Positions 23,090 to 35,214 of a stretch of DNA of 64,000 bases are shown in pieces. A model generated the notes under the pieces. The model saw nothing but the letters and a program-made list of their open reading frames with translations, was not told the origin of the DNA and searched no databases. Numbering within the stretch: position 1 is the first letter of the stretch; each line of letters starts with the position of its first letter. Source of the DNA: Zoroaster sp. YZ-2022 (taxonomy: Eukaryota; Echinodermata; Asteroidea; Forcipulatida; Zoroasteridae); assembly GCA_029582265.1 (NCBI GenBank), contig CM055823.1, forward strand, positions 3,906,001-3,970,000, written 5' to 3'. Made by a program: the position numbers and the translations under genes.

Positions 23090-24092
23090 TGTAGTAACCA
23101 GTCACAAAAATAATTATTTGTTATTTGATATTTAATCATAGTTGTTATATAATCTTGGCTAAGAGTTTTTTTTACCGTGTTAAATTCAAGCATTTAGATG
23201 TTTCTTTCAATCAACCCAGAAACTTGCCTTGTTTTGATGAATATGTAGTGTATATTCAATTACTTAACCAATAAGTTTTCTTTAATTAACATATTCATTA
23301 GTACCACAGTTCTTAGCCAATCATAGCCCGAATTAGTATTCCTTTTGGGGCCATGTTGTTTTCTTTGCTGGCGAGCTCGTACGTACGTGTATTACTTTAG
23401 CACGATGTACTGATATGATGTGATGGTCGGATGAAATGAAACTCAAGATTGTGAAAAAACGGAACACACACAACCAGCTAGCTATGAGAAAGATAATGTT
23501 AGAAATATAATACTTTAATAGCGTCGACCAGATCAACCGACATTTTAACTGAGCCAGTGAGCAGGTCGTTTGGTGTGACTTTAGTCATTTGTCTATTCAG
23601 ATTTCACCAGGGAGTTAAACGACCAGTTGCGTTTTCTGCACCCATGTGTTTGCATCGTGTGAGCTGAGCACCGACATTTTGTGTGATTTCATCGTGTGAG
23701 CGTAGCACCGCCATTTTGTATTTTCATCGTATGACATCACCACGTCGCAGCATACACGGGTCGACGGACTGTAAAAACGCTACTTTCATCATCCCATGAG
23801 CGTTATCACTTTATCACATGTGGAGCATTCGTTTCGCTTGAACTAAACTGAACACTGTAACATTGTAATTTAAAGGGTTTTATTAATCACCGGTTTAGAA
23901 GTGACTTAATTTATAATAAATTGCCTAAATCAAGTATATACTTTTGTGTTTGATCATACATTTTGTTCGTGGGTCACACATTAAAACGTAGGGTACCTTC
24001 TGATAATTTTATTGAATAATTGAAATTGATTTTTGAAGATTGTTGCAGAAATCCTAAATTATATTCATACTCTTAACCAGGAAATCCCTACA
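23090..24092 (+). repeat. 3' LTR of Gypsy element
   Basis: Near-identical to 17,407-18,408 (one extra G seen). It ends CTACA followed by the GTGG duplication. Confidence 0.95.
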
Positions 24093-24105
24093 GTGGAATA
24101 TCGAT

Positions 24106-24262
24106 ATCGTTTCGGTTTGCGGTAACACCATGTGTGGGATGGGTGCTGGTGATCCTCCAGACATAGAGCGCCGTGCAGTTTAAGAGCCCGTGCTCCGCCA
24201 GGTAAAATTTGCAGGGCCGCAACACTTCAGGTGATAATGAGGCGGTATCCTGTCCAGCCAAT
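24106..24262 (+). repeat. Dispersed repeat containing an empty TTAA site
   Basis: Shares GTGATCCTC, GCCGTGCAGTTTAAGAGCCC, GCTCCGCC, GGTGAT and CCAATCATC in the same order and orientation with 45,405-46,495. Here the TTAA at 24,180-24,183 is unoccupied, whereas the other copy carries a 912-bp insertion there. The nature of the repeat (LINE untranslated region or SINE) is unknown. Confidence 0.65.
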
Positions 24263-24585
24263 CATCAAAACACCCAGTCCTCTGAAAAAAAAATGCTTGT
24301 GTGGAGAAAACTATGTATTATTTTAATATTTTCCAAAATTCTCTTTAATAAATTGAAGAATATAGGCTATGTTATTTTTGGATCCAAAGTAAGTCGTGTA
24401 TTGTCATTTGATTATCAGTATATTTTAGAGCTCTTTGTAATTTATGTCTATTATTGGTATATAAATGTATTATACATGAAGTAAAAAGGTGATTTACATT
24501 ATCATAAACGTTACACGTATCGATAATGATTATTATTGCGTTGAGTTATTTTTCCCTTTAGTTTTTCCATTAGATGCCTTATGAT
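24263..24585. other. Non-coding stretch
   Basis: AT-rich, between the dispersed repeat and the end of the LINE ORF1. No feature recognised. Confidence 0.5.
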
Positions 24586-25411
24586 TTAATGAACTGGATG
24601 CCCCAGTTTCCATGGCCATTTCTCTTTGTTTAGGTTTTGATTGTCAACTCTTTCTTTGTGTATCTTGTTTCGTAGGTATGTTTGGTGATTGTGATGTATT
24701 ACGTGACTTACTGATGTTTTGTTTTTTTCTCTGGGTTTTTTATCTTCAGTGCTATGGAGTATGTGTTCTGCCAGAGATTGAATTTCCGTTTTTCTCTTTC
24801 CTTCATTTCTAGTACTTTCCCATATTTGCAAAGCTCCAATTATGAATTCTATTAAAGACTGATTTATCAAGTATTATGGGTTAGGTTCTGTTTGGCATCC
24901 AACCGCTTCCTCTGTTTGGGTGGATGCCTCCTTTCGGCTGACAGCTGTGGGTTTATTTTGCGTAGATTCTGGATTTGGTTGGGTTTGCGTATTTATCATA
25001 TCCATGCTGGTTTTGGTTTTGGGTTAGGTGTGTCCGTATATTTATCTGTTTGAATTGTGATGTTGGTTCGAACCGTCTTTGCTGCTTCCGCATATGAAAT
25101 ATTATATGTGACTCTGAATTCCTGGATTTTCTTTTCTTCCTTGTAGGAGTTACACCCAGCATAGGCAGAGGAGTGATTCCCACCACACCTGCTACACTTG
25201 ACTTGCTCTTTTTGAGTACACTGGTCGTATGTATGAAAACCACTACATTGGACACACCTCGTCTTGCTTCGGCAATTGTTTGCTGTATGGCCTAGTCGTT
25301 GACAATTGAAACAACGTATTACTGGTGGAATGTACGGTTTTACTGTAAATGATTCATAACCCAATTGGATGTGTGTAGGCATATGAGGGGTATTAAATGT
25401 GAGACATACCG
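24586..25411 (-). pseudogene. C-terminal part of LINE gag-like ORF1
   Basis: The minus strand encodes three Cys/His knuckles (CFNCQRLGHTANNC, CVQCSGFHTYDQC and CSRCGGNHSSAYAGC), then a hydrophilic tail. After one frame change it continues to a stop at 24,586. ORF1 proteins of this kind bind the RNA of non-LTR retrotransposons of the I/Jockey type. The N-terminal part lies beyond the Polinton at 44,417-45,040: the 19-kb element interrupts the gene with a perfect 6-bp duplication. ORF2 is not seen here. Confidence 0.8.
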
Positions 25412-25417
25412 ATGAAG
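25412..25417. other. Target-site duplication of element A, left
   Basis: ATGAAG, repeated at 44,411-44,416. Six bases is the characteristic duplication length of Polintons. Confidence 0.9.
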
Positions 25418-26025
25418 AGTAGTGTGTAGGGTCTTGATAGGACAAAATACATAACAAAGGAATTTAATTTGCATAACAATGGGATTACAATTATCATAAC
25501 AATAGGGTTGAATTAGCGTAACAATGGATGTATTGTTAAAAGTCGAAATCTTTATAGGACAAAATGCATAACAAAGGCTTGAATTAGCGTAACAATGGGC
25601 TTAATTAGCATAACATTGGGCTGAATTAGCGTAACAAAGGATTGTATTGTTAAAAGTCGAAATCTTTATAGGACAAAATGCATAACAAAGGCTTGAATTT
25701 GCGTAACAATGGGATTAAAAGTAGCATAACAATGGGCTGAATTAGCGTAACAAAGGGATGTATTGTTAAAAGTCGAAATCTTTATAGGACAAAATGCATA
25801 ACAAAGGGCTGAATTAGCATAACAAAAGTTTGTATTGTTAAAAGTCGAAATCTTTATAGGACAAAATGCATAACAAAGGGTTGAATTAGCGTAAGAAGGA
25901 ATGTATTGTTAAAAGTCGAAATCTTGATAGGACAAAATGCATAACAAAGGGGGTTGAATTAGCGTAACAAGGGATGTTTCGTTAAAAGTCGAAATCTTGA
26001 TAGGACAAAATGCATAACAAAGGGA
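25418..26025 (+). repeat. Left TIR of element A with tandem subterminal repeats
   Basis: Repeating units contain GACAAAATGCATAACAAAGG, then TTGAATTAGCGTAACAA and TTGTTAAAAGTCGAAATC. At least six units are present, of unequal length because the AATTAGCGTAAC sub-unit varies in number. The same units occur inverted at 43,985-44,410. Confidence 0.9.
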
Positions 26026-27347
26026 TAGCGTTTTCTACTTTCTATAGTAGTTGGTTGACGTTGAAATGGGATGTGATTCAAATAACAAAACAAAATAAAT
26101 TAATAAAATAAAAATAATAATTACCGGGGAGAATCAAACAATATGTAAAATAAAGTCCTAAAAAGGACTATTTATGTTTATATCATTGTACTTACATTGA
26201 CTGCGTTGTACTGCGTAAAGATGAGATACTGGGGAAGCAAACATGCTACAACAAACATTGAAAATATTCTCTTTTTGGAAGATTTGGGCGGGGGGCCCTC
26301 CTTGGTCCCCCTGATTTATTGGTGTGTTGCTTTCGATGGTCTTGGACGGGTTACTTGAACTTTGACGGGTTACTCTGCACCAGAAACCTTGCGTACTCCA
26401 AGTTCCCAACAACGACAGCATATTGCAATGCCTCCATCTGAGAAATAACCTCAACGTGAGTAGAGTTTTTGGGAATACCTTCCCATTCTCTTAGTTCAGC
26501 ATTTATCCTCGGCTTCAATAAATCCTAATTCTCGCACGTACTGGTAGAATAAACAGATGATGGTCATACTGGTGAAGATACAGTTAACTAATAACAGTCA
26601 GTGTAGAGCTGTTCTGATGGCCCCCTACGGGATTGCTATAATGATATTGATCCCAATACGAGAGAATGGACCACCTGATAAACCCTGAATGATTAGCGCG
26701 CCAAATGGTGTGAACAAAAGGAGTCGAAATCTTGGCGGGACAAAACTATTCACGAGGGATTATGGTATGATCAAAGGATGGAGGCCAAATCTTGATAGGA
26801 CAAAATGCATACCAAAGAAATTTAAATTAGCGCGCCAAAAGGTGAGGTAGTGCCCGGACATCTATTGAACAAAAGGAGTCGAAATCTTGGCGGGACAAAA
26901 CTATTCACGAGGGATTATGGTATGATCAAAGGATGGAGGCCAAATCTTGATAGGACAGAATTATTCATGAGTATGGAAGTGTGTGAAAGAATGGAAAAGA
27001 AATTTGAACAATATGGATAACAACATCAAAAACCCTGACAGGTGTTTGATGTGAGAAAAATGCTGGAAAGTAAGGAGCAAACAACGATTGATGACGAACA
27101 AAAGAAAAAGTCGAAATCTTACTAGGACAAAATGCATAACAAAGGGTTGAATTAGCGTAACAAGGGATGTTTTGTTAAAAGTCGAAATCTTGATAGGACA
27201 AAATGCATAACAAAGGGATTAGGTTTGAGAACAACAAAAATAATAAAAGGGCGGGAAAAATATTCTAGCAAAACGTATATAATTTTAGGAGTAAAACAAA
27301 ATTAAACATATGCTACAAGATACAGTTGGTCTCTTCATCGTTTCACC
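26026..27347. other. Left subterminal region of element A
   Basis: Mostly non-coding. It holds an 89-bp block duplicated at 26,712-26,800 and 26,867-26,955 and further TIR-type units at 27,112-27,220. A TATATAA box at about 27,275 may drive the rightward genes. Confidence 0.6.
26370..26525 (-). pseudogene. Small remnant with ankyrin-like segment
   Basis: On the minus strand a short open stretch ends ALQYAVVVGNLEYARFLV, resembling one ankyrin repeat, and stops at a TAA near 26,370. Its N-terminal side is closed by stops. An AG-GT splice-like GTAAGT is visible further on, near 26,190. It could be a captured host fragment; the assignment is weak. Confidence 0.25.
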
Positions 27348-27563
27348 ATGTTTTCAGATCTACAAGATATCGGCTCTTTCAACATTGAAGAATGTGCTAT
27401 TTTATTACAGTATTTTAAATTATCAGATGCTGAGAAAGAGGCAGTATTTACACGGATGGAAGATCTTGGGATCATGGAGCTTCTGGGGATGGATGAGAGT
27501 GATGACGAGGGAGAAGAAGCACTGGAGAACTTATGTGAACTGAACATTATCGTTTCACAGTGA
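27348..27563 (+). CDS. Small acidic protein or N-terminus of the polymerase
   Basis: 71 codons from ATG (MFSDLQDIG), rich in Asp and Glu, with a helical segment (ILLQYFKLSDAEKEAVF). No known family. It ends 13 bases before the polymerase N-terminal frame, which has no ATG before about 27,712 and is equally acidic. It may therefore be the true start of the polymerase gene, separated by one frame change near 27,558. It lies just after a TATA-like box. Confidence 0.4.
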   Translation: MFSDLQDIGSFNIEECAILLQYFKLSDAEKEAVFTRMEDLGIMELLGMDESDDEGEEALENLCELNIIVSQ

Positions 27564-30500
27564 AGATCCATTTGATTTGGCAGAACATTTAAGTGATAAT
27601 AACTATGAGGAAGACCCTGAGATCAATGGTCTATACCACCATGAATTCGCTTCATCACGGGTAAGCCGAGAGGAGGAAGCAGGAACAAGCGGGGTTGCCG
27701 AAGCATCGTTTATGACTGGCGCCGGAAAGAGAGTTCTACCGCCGTACATCGATGATGGTCAATTCGAATCTCCGCCCAACAAGATTTTTCATGGAGAGAA
27801 GGAGTCGGATACACTGGGGGATACCGTGCAGTCGCCAACTACTTTGCCGACCGACGAGGAAGACTGGAGTGATCAAGACAAAACTCCGACGCAGAATTAT
27901 CGTACACCTGAAGACTTTTATAAAATAGTAAGTGTACGAGATAAATACATTAAGAGGTTTCAGGCCTACGTGTATGATTATAATGTACAATTCCTAAATT
28001 TAGATAATGTAGGATTTGAAGAAGCTACGCCTCTTCTGGGTTCAGTTTTTGAAAGTATATTTGATCATTTAGGGAATGGTGTTGAGCCAGATGATAGGGT
28101 GCGATTAGTTTTCGAATATCCCTCCTTGAATTTCCCAATTTCGCTGCCGTTCATGCGTATGGATGAATTAACCGTTGAGCGTTTTTTAGCAAGGGTTGAG
28201 AGTGTGTTACAGTCATATAAACACCTCAGACTGGATGAAACCGTACGAATACCGTTTTTCATTCATATGAAAATGAGAAAAGGGGGTAAATCGAATACAC
28301 CAGCCCGTCTAATGAAGCTCGAACAACTTTTGGCGAGTAAAAGGAGCATAATTAAAATTGATGATGATGGGACAGGAACGTGCTTAGCCCGTGCTATTGC
28401 TATCGGACAAGCTCTACATGAAAAACAGGATAATGAATTGAGGTACATACTCAGGGGTAGAAAACTACTGGATAGATTAACCAGATATCTACACAATAGG
28501 GCGGGTATCAGAGAGGGACAGCTGGGTGGGATTACTGAATTGCAGGCTTTTCAGGATGTCTTGACCAATTACCGGCTTATAGTATTATCCCGTGAGCATT
28601 GTTATGCCAGTATTTTTTCGGGCCCCGCCGAAAAGCCATACTATTTACCTTCATTTAGCGCGGGGTCATTATGACGTTATACGTTCCATGTCAGGTTTTC
28701 TCAACAGGAGTAATTTCTGTCCAACCTGTCAGAAGGGATACAATAATTCGAAGGAAAACCACGTTTGTAACGTGGCCTGTAAACTATGTTTTTCAAAGGG
28801 ATGTAAAACTGGTGACATTGATTCTTGGGTACATTGTGAAGAATGTAATCGAAACTTTAAAGATCAGATCTGCTACAATAATCACAAAACCAGAACGATG
28901 CACGGTAAAACATTATGCCAGTCGTACTACCGTTGTAAGTTATGTGATGTGTACGTGAGTGCCGCCATGACGGCAAAACATGGTAAACACAGTTGCGATA
29001 AGAAATATTGTAACACTTGTAATGAAATGGTACCATTTGATCACCTGTGTTATATCAAAGTGGTACAGGACAAATCAAAGAAAAACAAGACCCGTCACCC
29101 CGAAGATTCTAACGTAACGTTATCTGAGGAGAATTCTTTGTTCTTTGATATCATGGATGATGAAATTGAGGAGGTTCAAGAATCCTCTTGTGGAAATGTG
29201 ACAAAAAAGAAGGGTAAAAAACAGGACGTCACGCGATACATTTTCTTTGATTTCGAATGTACCCAGGATGACGGCACTCACGAACCAAATTTGTGCGTAG
29301 CGGATATGGTCTGCGAAGTATGAGCAAACATTGCGTTACCCGACTATCAATGTAAACACTGTACACCTCGTAAAGTATTCAAGGGGTCGGATACGAAAAG
29401 TAAGTTTTGTGATTGGCTATTCCAATCACCCCAAACTGATAACAGTGTAGCGTTGGCACATTATGCAAAAGGATATGATTCGTATTTTCTGTTGAATTAC
29501 TTATTCGAAAATGCATGTGTGCCTGGCGTAGTGTACAGTGGGGCCAAAGTCATGAGCATTGACATTCCACAATATAAGCGTAAAGTCATTGATTCGATGA
29601 ATTTCCTGCCAATGGCTTTGGCTAAATTACCAGCCACATTCGGTTTGACGGAATTGAAGAAGGGCTTCTTCCCTCATCTGTTCAATTCTAGAATCAATCA
29701 GTCATACCGAGGGCCTCTTCCCGAGATCCGATACTATGACCCAAATGGTATGAGTCCGGAAAGACGGGATGAGTTTCACGCATGGTATGAAAGTGAAAAA
29801 GCCCTGGGACAACCCTTTGACCTGCAGCAAGAATTGTTGTCATATTGTATTAGCGACGTAGATATTCTACGTCGTTGTTGTATACAATTTAGAGAGCTAT
29901 TTATGAGCATAACGTCACGTAATCAGGATGATGAGGGGGTTGACCCTTTCAAAAACTGTATTACTATCGCCTCGGCTTGTAATTTGGTCTTCCGGAGGAA
30001 CTTTTGACTCCAGAGACTATAGCTATATTGTCCCCCGGAGGATACAGCACATCTGACATTCAGTCTAACAAAGCACTGATGTGGATGCGGTGGGTGGGTC
30101 GTTCAGAGGGGATAAATATTCAGCATGCACGTAATAGAGGGGAGATGAAAATAGGAAAGTATAAAGTGGATGGGATATGTCATGAGACAAAACAAATCCT
30201 AGAAATGAACGGTTGCTGGTGGCATGCCTGCCCTTTATGTTTTAAGAACAGGGATAAAATACACCCTAAACTTAACATGCCAATGCATGAGGTGTATGCT
30301 AGGACCATGGAGAAAAAACGGTTCATTCAGACTCAGACGGAATACACTCTCATTGAAATGTGGGAGTGTGAATGGGATACCATCTTCATAAGAATTACCA
30401 CTCGATGTACGTAATTCATTGAAAGATGGCCTCTCAGACCATGAACGTAGTCAACTCGACCCCCGTCATGCTTTCTATGGTGGTTGGACGAATGCAACTC

Positions 30501-31387
30501 GTCTTTTTTACGAGGTCGAAGTGAACGAGAAAATTCAATACGTGGATTTCTGTTCATTATACCCCTTTACGAACAAGTATTGTTGTTACCCTGTCGGACA
30601 CCCTGAATTAATCACAGAAAATTTTAAAGATGTGTCCGAGTATTTTGGTCTTATTAAGTGTAAGATTATCCCCCCGTCCACTCTATACCATCCTGTTCTT
30701 CCCTATAGAGCTGCTGGAAAACTCATGTTTCCTCTCTGTCGGACATGTGTAGAAACACTACAGCAGACGCCCTGTCATCACAATGATGATGAACGGGCAT
30801 TGTACGGTACATATGTATCCCTCGAATTACAGAAAGCCATTGAGATAGGATACACCGTACAACGTATGGCACTTTGCACATCGCGAACAACTTAAGATCC
30901 GACAACAAAAACCGGTGGTCTGTTTACAGACTACATTAATACATTCTTAAAGATTAAGCAGGAGAGTTCAGGTATTCCTCAGTGGTGTCAAAATGAAGAA
31001 GACATTAACGCATACATTGCAGACTATGAGAGGCGGGAGGGAATTTTGCTAGACAGGGCAAAAATTGTTTTAAAAAACCGGTCTTAGAGCTCTAGCAAAG
31101 TTAATGCTTAATAGTTTTGGGGGGAAGTTTGGGCAGCGAGTAAATCTGCCCAAAACTGAAGTAGTATCTGAACCCTCCAGACTTTATGAACTTTTATATG
31201 CAGACGATGTATTAGTCTATAATATCAATTTCTTTAATGATTCAATTGTTGAAGTGCAGTATGCAATTGAAGAGGAATTCGTGGCACCGAACCCCCGAAC
31301 AAACGTAGTGATCGCCGCTTTCACGACCGCTCACGCTCGACTAAAATTGTACTCTGTCCTGGAAAACCTGCAAGACAGAGTACTATA

Positions 31388-33156
31388 CAGTGCGTATCAA
31401 AAAAAAGGTAATCCGAATTCAGGGCGTTAATATGCCAAGGTTATTTAGTTTGACAATTTACATGTAGTGTACCAAAGAAGAGGAACTCCTCAGCTTTCCA
31501 TTGATACCTGTATCGATCCATTGCTGTCACACATGGCCGAGTACATTGTTATTGAAAATGGCAAATTCAAATCGCATTTTTGCAAGTTTGGGTAATCAGT
31601 TCAAGGCAGTCTGAAATGGACGCATCACTTGACTGCCTAGATGATTATGTAAGATTTTTAAGCTGGTGCGGTAATCGTCTGTTACGACATCCTTTTCTTC
31701 AAGTTGGGTATTTAAGAAGGGCCTGGGTTTAGGGACAGGTAGTTGGAAAGATGGTACAACTAACGACTGAACAGCGAGTTTTCGTGATTACAACATTTCA
31801 CCAAACTCACAGTTTGCAGCAAACTCATGATGCTTTCAGGAACGTTTCCCAGAACGGGAGCCCCCAGCAGCCAAAACCATCTGGGCGAATGTTAGAAAAT
31901 ATCAAGAGTATGGCACTAGCCTCAACCGCAACAAGGGGAATTCTGGCAGGAGGCGCACCGGGCGATCAGAAGAGAACATTGCAGCAGTAAGGCAGCAACT
32001 TTTGGAGCATCCTAGGGACACCAGCGCAAGGCGAAATGGGCTGAGTTTGCCTTCGGCGACATTCAACAGAATCACGAGATTGGACCTCCACCAGCATCCA
32101 TATCGGATTCACATCCGACATCAACTTACGCCAGGAGATTTTGCTAGAAGGCTGGCGTTTGCCAGATGGTTGATAGCCCGTACCGAGAGAGATGTCAATT
32201 TTCTGCGGAATCTCGTAATCGGCGACGAAGCTGCTTTCTCCATGAACGGCAAGGTCAATACGCATAATGTTCTTGAATATGCACCAGCAAGACACCCCCA
32301 GAATTCAATGTTGAGGTTAACATGAGTCGACAAAGTGGACTGTTTGGTTAGGACTTCGTGGAAGTGGTCAGCTGATCGGACCGTTTTTCTTTCAAAGGAA
32401 TGTCAATGGTAACATGTATCTGCAGATGCTCAATGATAACGTTTTACCGCAGCTGCAGGAACACTTTGAGCGACAGGTTCGTGGGGTCTTCAGACAACTC
32501 TGGTGGGCCCAAGATGGCGCCCAGCACATCGCCTTATCGCTGTCCGAGATCGTCTGAGGGAACTCTTTGGCGAACGAGTCATCGCTGTCAACCATGAGGT
32601 GGAATGGCCACCAAGATCACCTGACCTCACACCATGTGACTATTTCCTTTGGGGACATTTGAAGAACAAGGTGTTTGCAACTCCTCCCCGTGATCTTGAT
32701 GAATTGCAGGGCCGTATTCGAAATGAAGTGGATGCTTTACGCAATAATCCGGCTATGGTGAGACGAGCAGTGCAGGACATGCTCCGTCGCTGTCAGCTTT
32801 GTGTCGAAAGGGGAGGTGGACATGTTGAAGGTGTGGCTGCATAAAAGGGCAATGTTAGAAGAGATTCTTCTTGAATAATGTCCAGTCATTCCTAAAGAAA
32901 ATCTGGTTTATCATACTGACTTTCACTAATTATCCTGCCTTGCACTGATTACCCAAACTTGCAAAAATGCGATTTGAATTTGTCATTTTCAATAACAATG
33001 TACTCGGTCATGTGTGACAGCAATGGGTCAATAAAGGTATCAATGGAAAGCTGAGGAGTTCCTCTTCTTTGGTACACTACATGTAAATTGTCAAACTAAA
33101 TAACCTTGGCATATTAACCCCCTGAATTCGGATTACCTTTTTTTTGATACGCACTG
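31388..33156 (+). mobile_element. Tc1/mariner-type transposon, copy 2, inside the polymerase gene
   Basis: 1,769 bp, ends CAGTGCGTATC...GATACGCACTG, TA on both sides (31,386-31,387 and 33,157-33,158). It is a near-identical, opposite-strand relative of 15,606-17,371. It lies a few codons before the polymerase motif C, and the reading frame of the polymerase is preserved across the site. The insertion is therefore younger than element A. Confidence 0.95.
31751..32844 (+). pseudogene. Broken Tc1/mariner-type transposase, copy 2
   Basis: ATG at 31,751 (MVQLTTEQRVF). It changes frame after AFRN, as in copy 1, then reads through the rest of the DNA-binding region and the first catalytic Asp (IGDEAAFSMNG, about 32,220). 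Further breaks lie near 32,320 and 32,500-32,530, where two bases are missing relative to copy 1. The end carries RSPDLTPCDYFLW with D as the third catalytic residue. Inactive. Confidence 0.9.
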
Positions 33157-33243
33157 TATTATGATACTGACAGTGTCATTTATGTCGATAGACCGGGTAG
33201 TTACAAGCCACCGCTAGGTGACTATTTGGGTGAGCTGACAAAT

Positions 33244-35214
33244 GGTTTAATAGAACACACCACAGATTGCGACGTAAGAAACAGAGAGCTTTTAACAAAG
33301 CAAAGGCAACTCGGGATAGTAATGATTGGGATACTTTCTTGTCTTGCCAAAAAGAACTGAGGAAGTCTCTCAATAAAGCGAAGCGTGAGTTTGTCTCAAA
33401 TAATCTTACTACTGCAATGAAGGAAAATGTTAAACAATTTTGGTCTTATATGAAAAGAATACGGCAAGATAAAACAGGAGTGGCAGATCTCAATGTAAAC
33501 AACAAAATCATCAGTGATGGGGGAGAAAAAGCGGAAGCATTAAATGCACAGTTTGTCAGTGTTTTTACTGCAGAGGAACAGGATGAAATCCCCACACTTG
33601 GCAGGAGTACTGTTGATAATATACCAGATCTAGTTATTTATGAAGATGGGGTGTTAAAACAACTCAAACAACTTTTGCCAAACAAAGCAGCAGGGCCAGA
33701 CCAGGTACCTCCTGGTTCCTAAAAATGTTTGCTGGAGAAATTGGCACCCACTTACAGATTTATTTCAAGCATCAGTTGATCAAGGTACTACCTTACCAAT
33801 GGAGGGAAGCTAACATCTGCGGATTTTAAAAGGGGATAAAGCTGCACCTGAAAACTACAGACCTGTCTCACTTACTAGTGTTATTAGCAAAGTATTGGAG
33901 CATATAATTCACTCTCATGTAATGGACCACTTGGAGCAGTTCAACATACTGGTCGACTCACAACATGGATTCAGAGCCAAAAGATCCACTGAGACCCAGC
34001 TGATAGTTACAATTGATGACATTGCAAAAGCCTTAGAACTTGGGAAATCAATTCATATGGCTATTCTTGATTTTGCAAAGGCGTTTGATAAAGTCCCACA
34101 TGAACGTCTTTTAAATAAACTCCAGTATTATGGAATCAGAGGCAGTCTCCATAAATGGATTAGAAATTTTTGACCTGTCGGATTCAAAGAGTAGTTTGTG
34201 AGGGCAACATTTCATCACCAAGAGAAGTTTTATCAGGGTGCCACAAGGTACAGTCCTTGGGCCATTGCTATTCCTCCTATATATTAACGACTTACCAGAC
34301 CTCCTAAAACCACGTTCGTCTCTTCGCCGACGATTGTCTAGTTTACACCATGTTTCATCAGAAACCGACATGGACTCACTGCAGGCTGATCTGAAAATTC
34401 TGAGTCATGGCAAGATACATGGAAGATGAGCTTCAATCCAGCCAAGTGCTCCATCTTGAAATTTCTCATAAAAGAAACCCCCACATAGAGAGAGAATACA
34501 CATTCTGACCAAGTTCTCCATCAACCAAGTTCATATCCATATTTGGGTATCCAGCTGGACAACAAGCTTCACTGGGGGGAACATGTGGCAAATAATATTT
34601 CTAAAGCCAAATCAAAATTCTGGGGTTTCTGTAGAAACCTATGGTTTTGTCCCAAAGATGTAAAGACAACTGCCTATAAAATGTTAGTTCGTCCTATTTT
34701 AGAGTATGCAAATTGTGCCTGGGATCCCTACAAGAAGGGAATGGTAAATAAATTGAAGGTGTACAAAGAAGAGCTGCACGCTTCTGTACTGGGGATTATA
34801 AAGGAAAGCAGTGTCTCACAGATGTTGGTTGATCTGGAATGGGATACACTTGAAAATAGGAGGAGAAAATAGACTTGCCATGTTGTACAAAATTCAAAAT
34901 GAGATGGTTGGGATTGACAAGGACAAATATATTAAAATCTCACCTGCTGCTGGTTTAAGAAGAAACCACAACTATCATATTGAGATTCCATTTATAAGTA
35001 AGGATGTCTTCAAGTACTCCTTTTTTCCACGGACTGGTAAGGCATGGAATAACCTGGACCACCATGTAGTTTCATCTACATCATATGAGAACTTCAAACA
35101 AAAGCTCAACACACTCTAGCATGCACGGGTTGCACTATAAAGTTAGCGACATGCGGACTAGATTCGCCCTGCTGACTAAAACTTCAGAAGATTCAGAAGA
35201 ATGAAGTAAATCCG
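33244..35214 (+). mobile_element. 5'-truncated LINE (non-LTR retrotransposon) inside the polymerase gene
   Basis: Begins within ORF2 between endonuclease and reverse transcriptase, and ends in a short untranslated tail with repeated AGAAGATTCAGAAGAATG. The polymerase reading stops after GDYLGELTN and resumes at DGDHIQCFVSGG. I could not define a target duplication, as is common for truncated LINEs. Confidence 0.85.
33249..35119 (+). pseudogene. LINE ORF2 reverse transcriptase, truncated and broken
   Basis: Jockey/CR1-type reverse transcriptase. Visible pieces: the linker region (33,267-33,722, ending NKAAGPDQVPP); RPVSLTSVISKVLE and HGFRAKRSTETQL (33,860-33,990); FAKAFDKVPHERL (34,068); VPQGTVLGPLLF (34,238); LFADDCLVY (34,314); and the thumb and C-terminal region (34,543-35,119). 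At least five frame changes. The endonuclease and ORF1 are missing. Confidence 0.88.

Larger units (their letters stand above)
17407..24092 (+). mobile_element. Ty3/Gypsy LTR retrotransposon, nearly intact
   Basis: A 6,686-bp element with 1-kb LTRs (TGTAG...CTACA), primer-binding site, gag, pro-pol with integrase, and polypurine tract. The 4-bp string GTGG flanks it (17,403-17,406 and 24,093-24,096). Domain order protease, reverse transcriptase, RNase H, integrase identifies Ty3/Gypsy. There is no chromodomain and no convincing env. It inserted 35 bp right of mariner copy 1. Confidence 0.95.
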
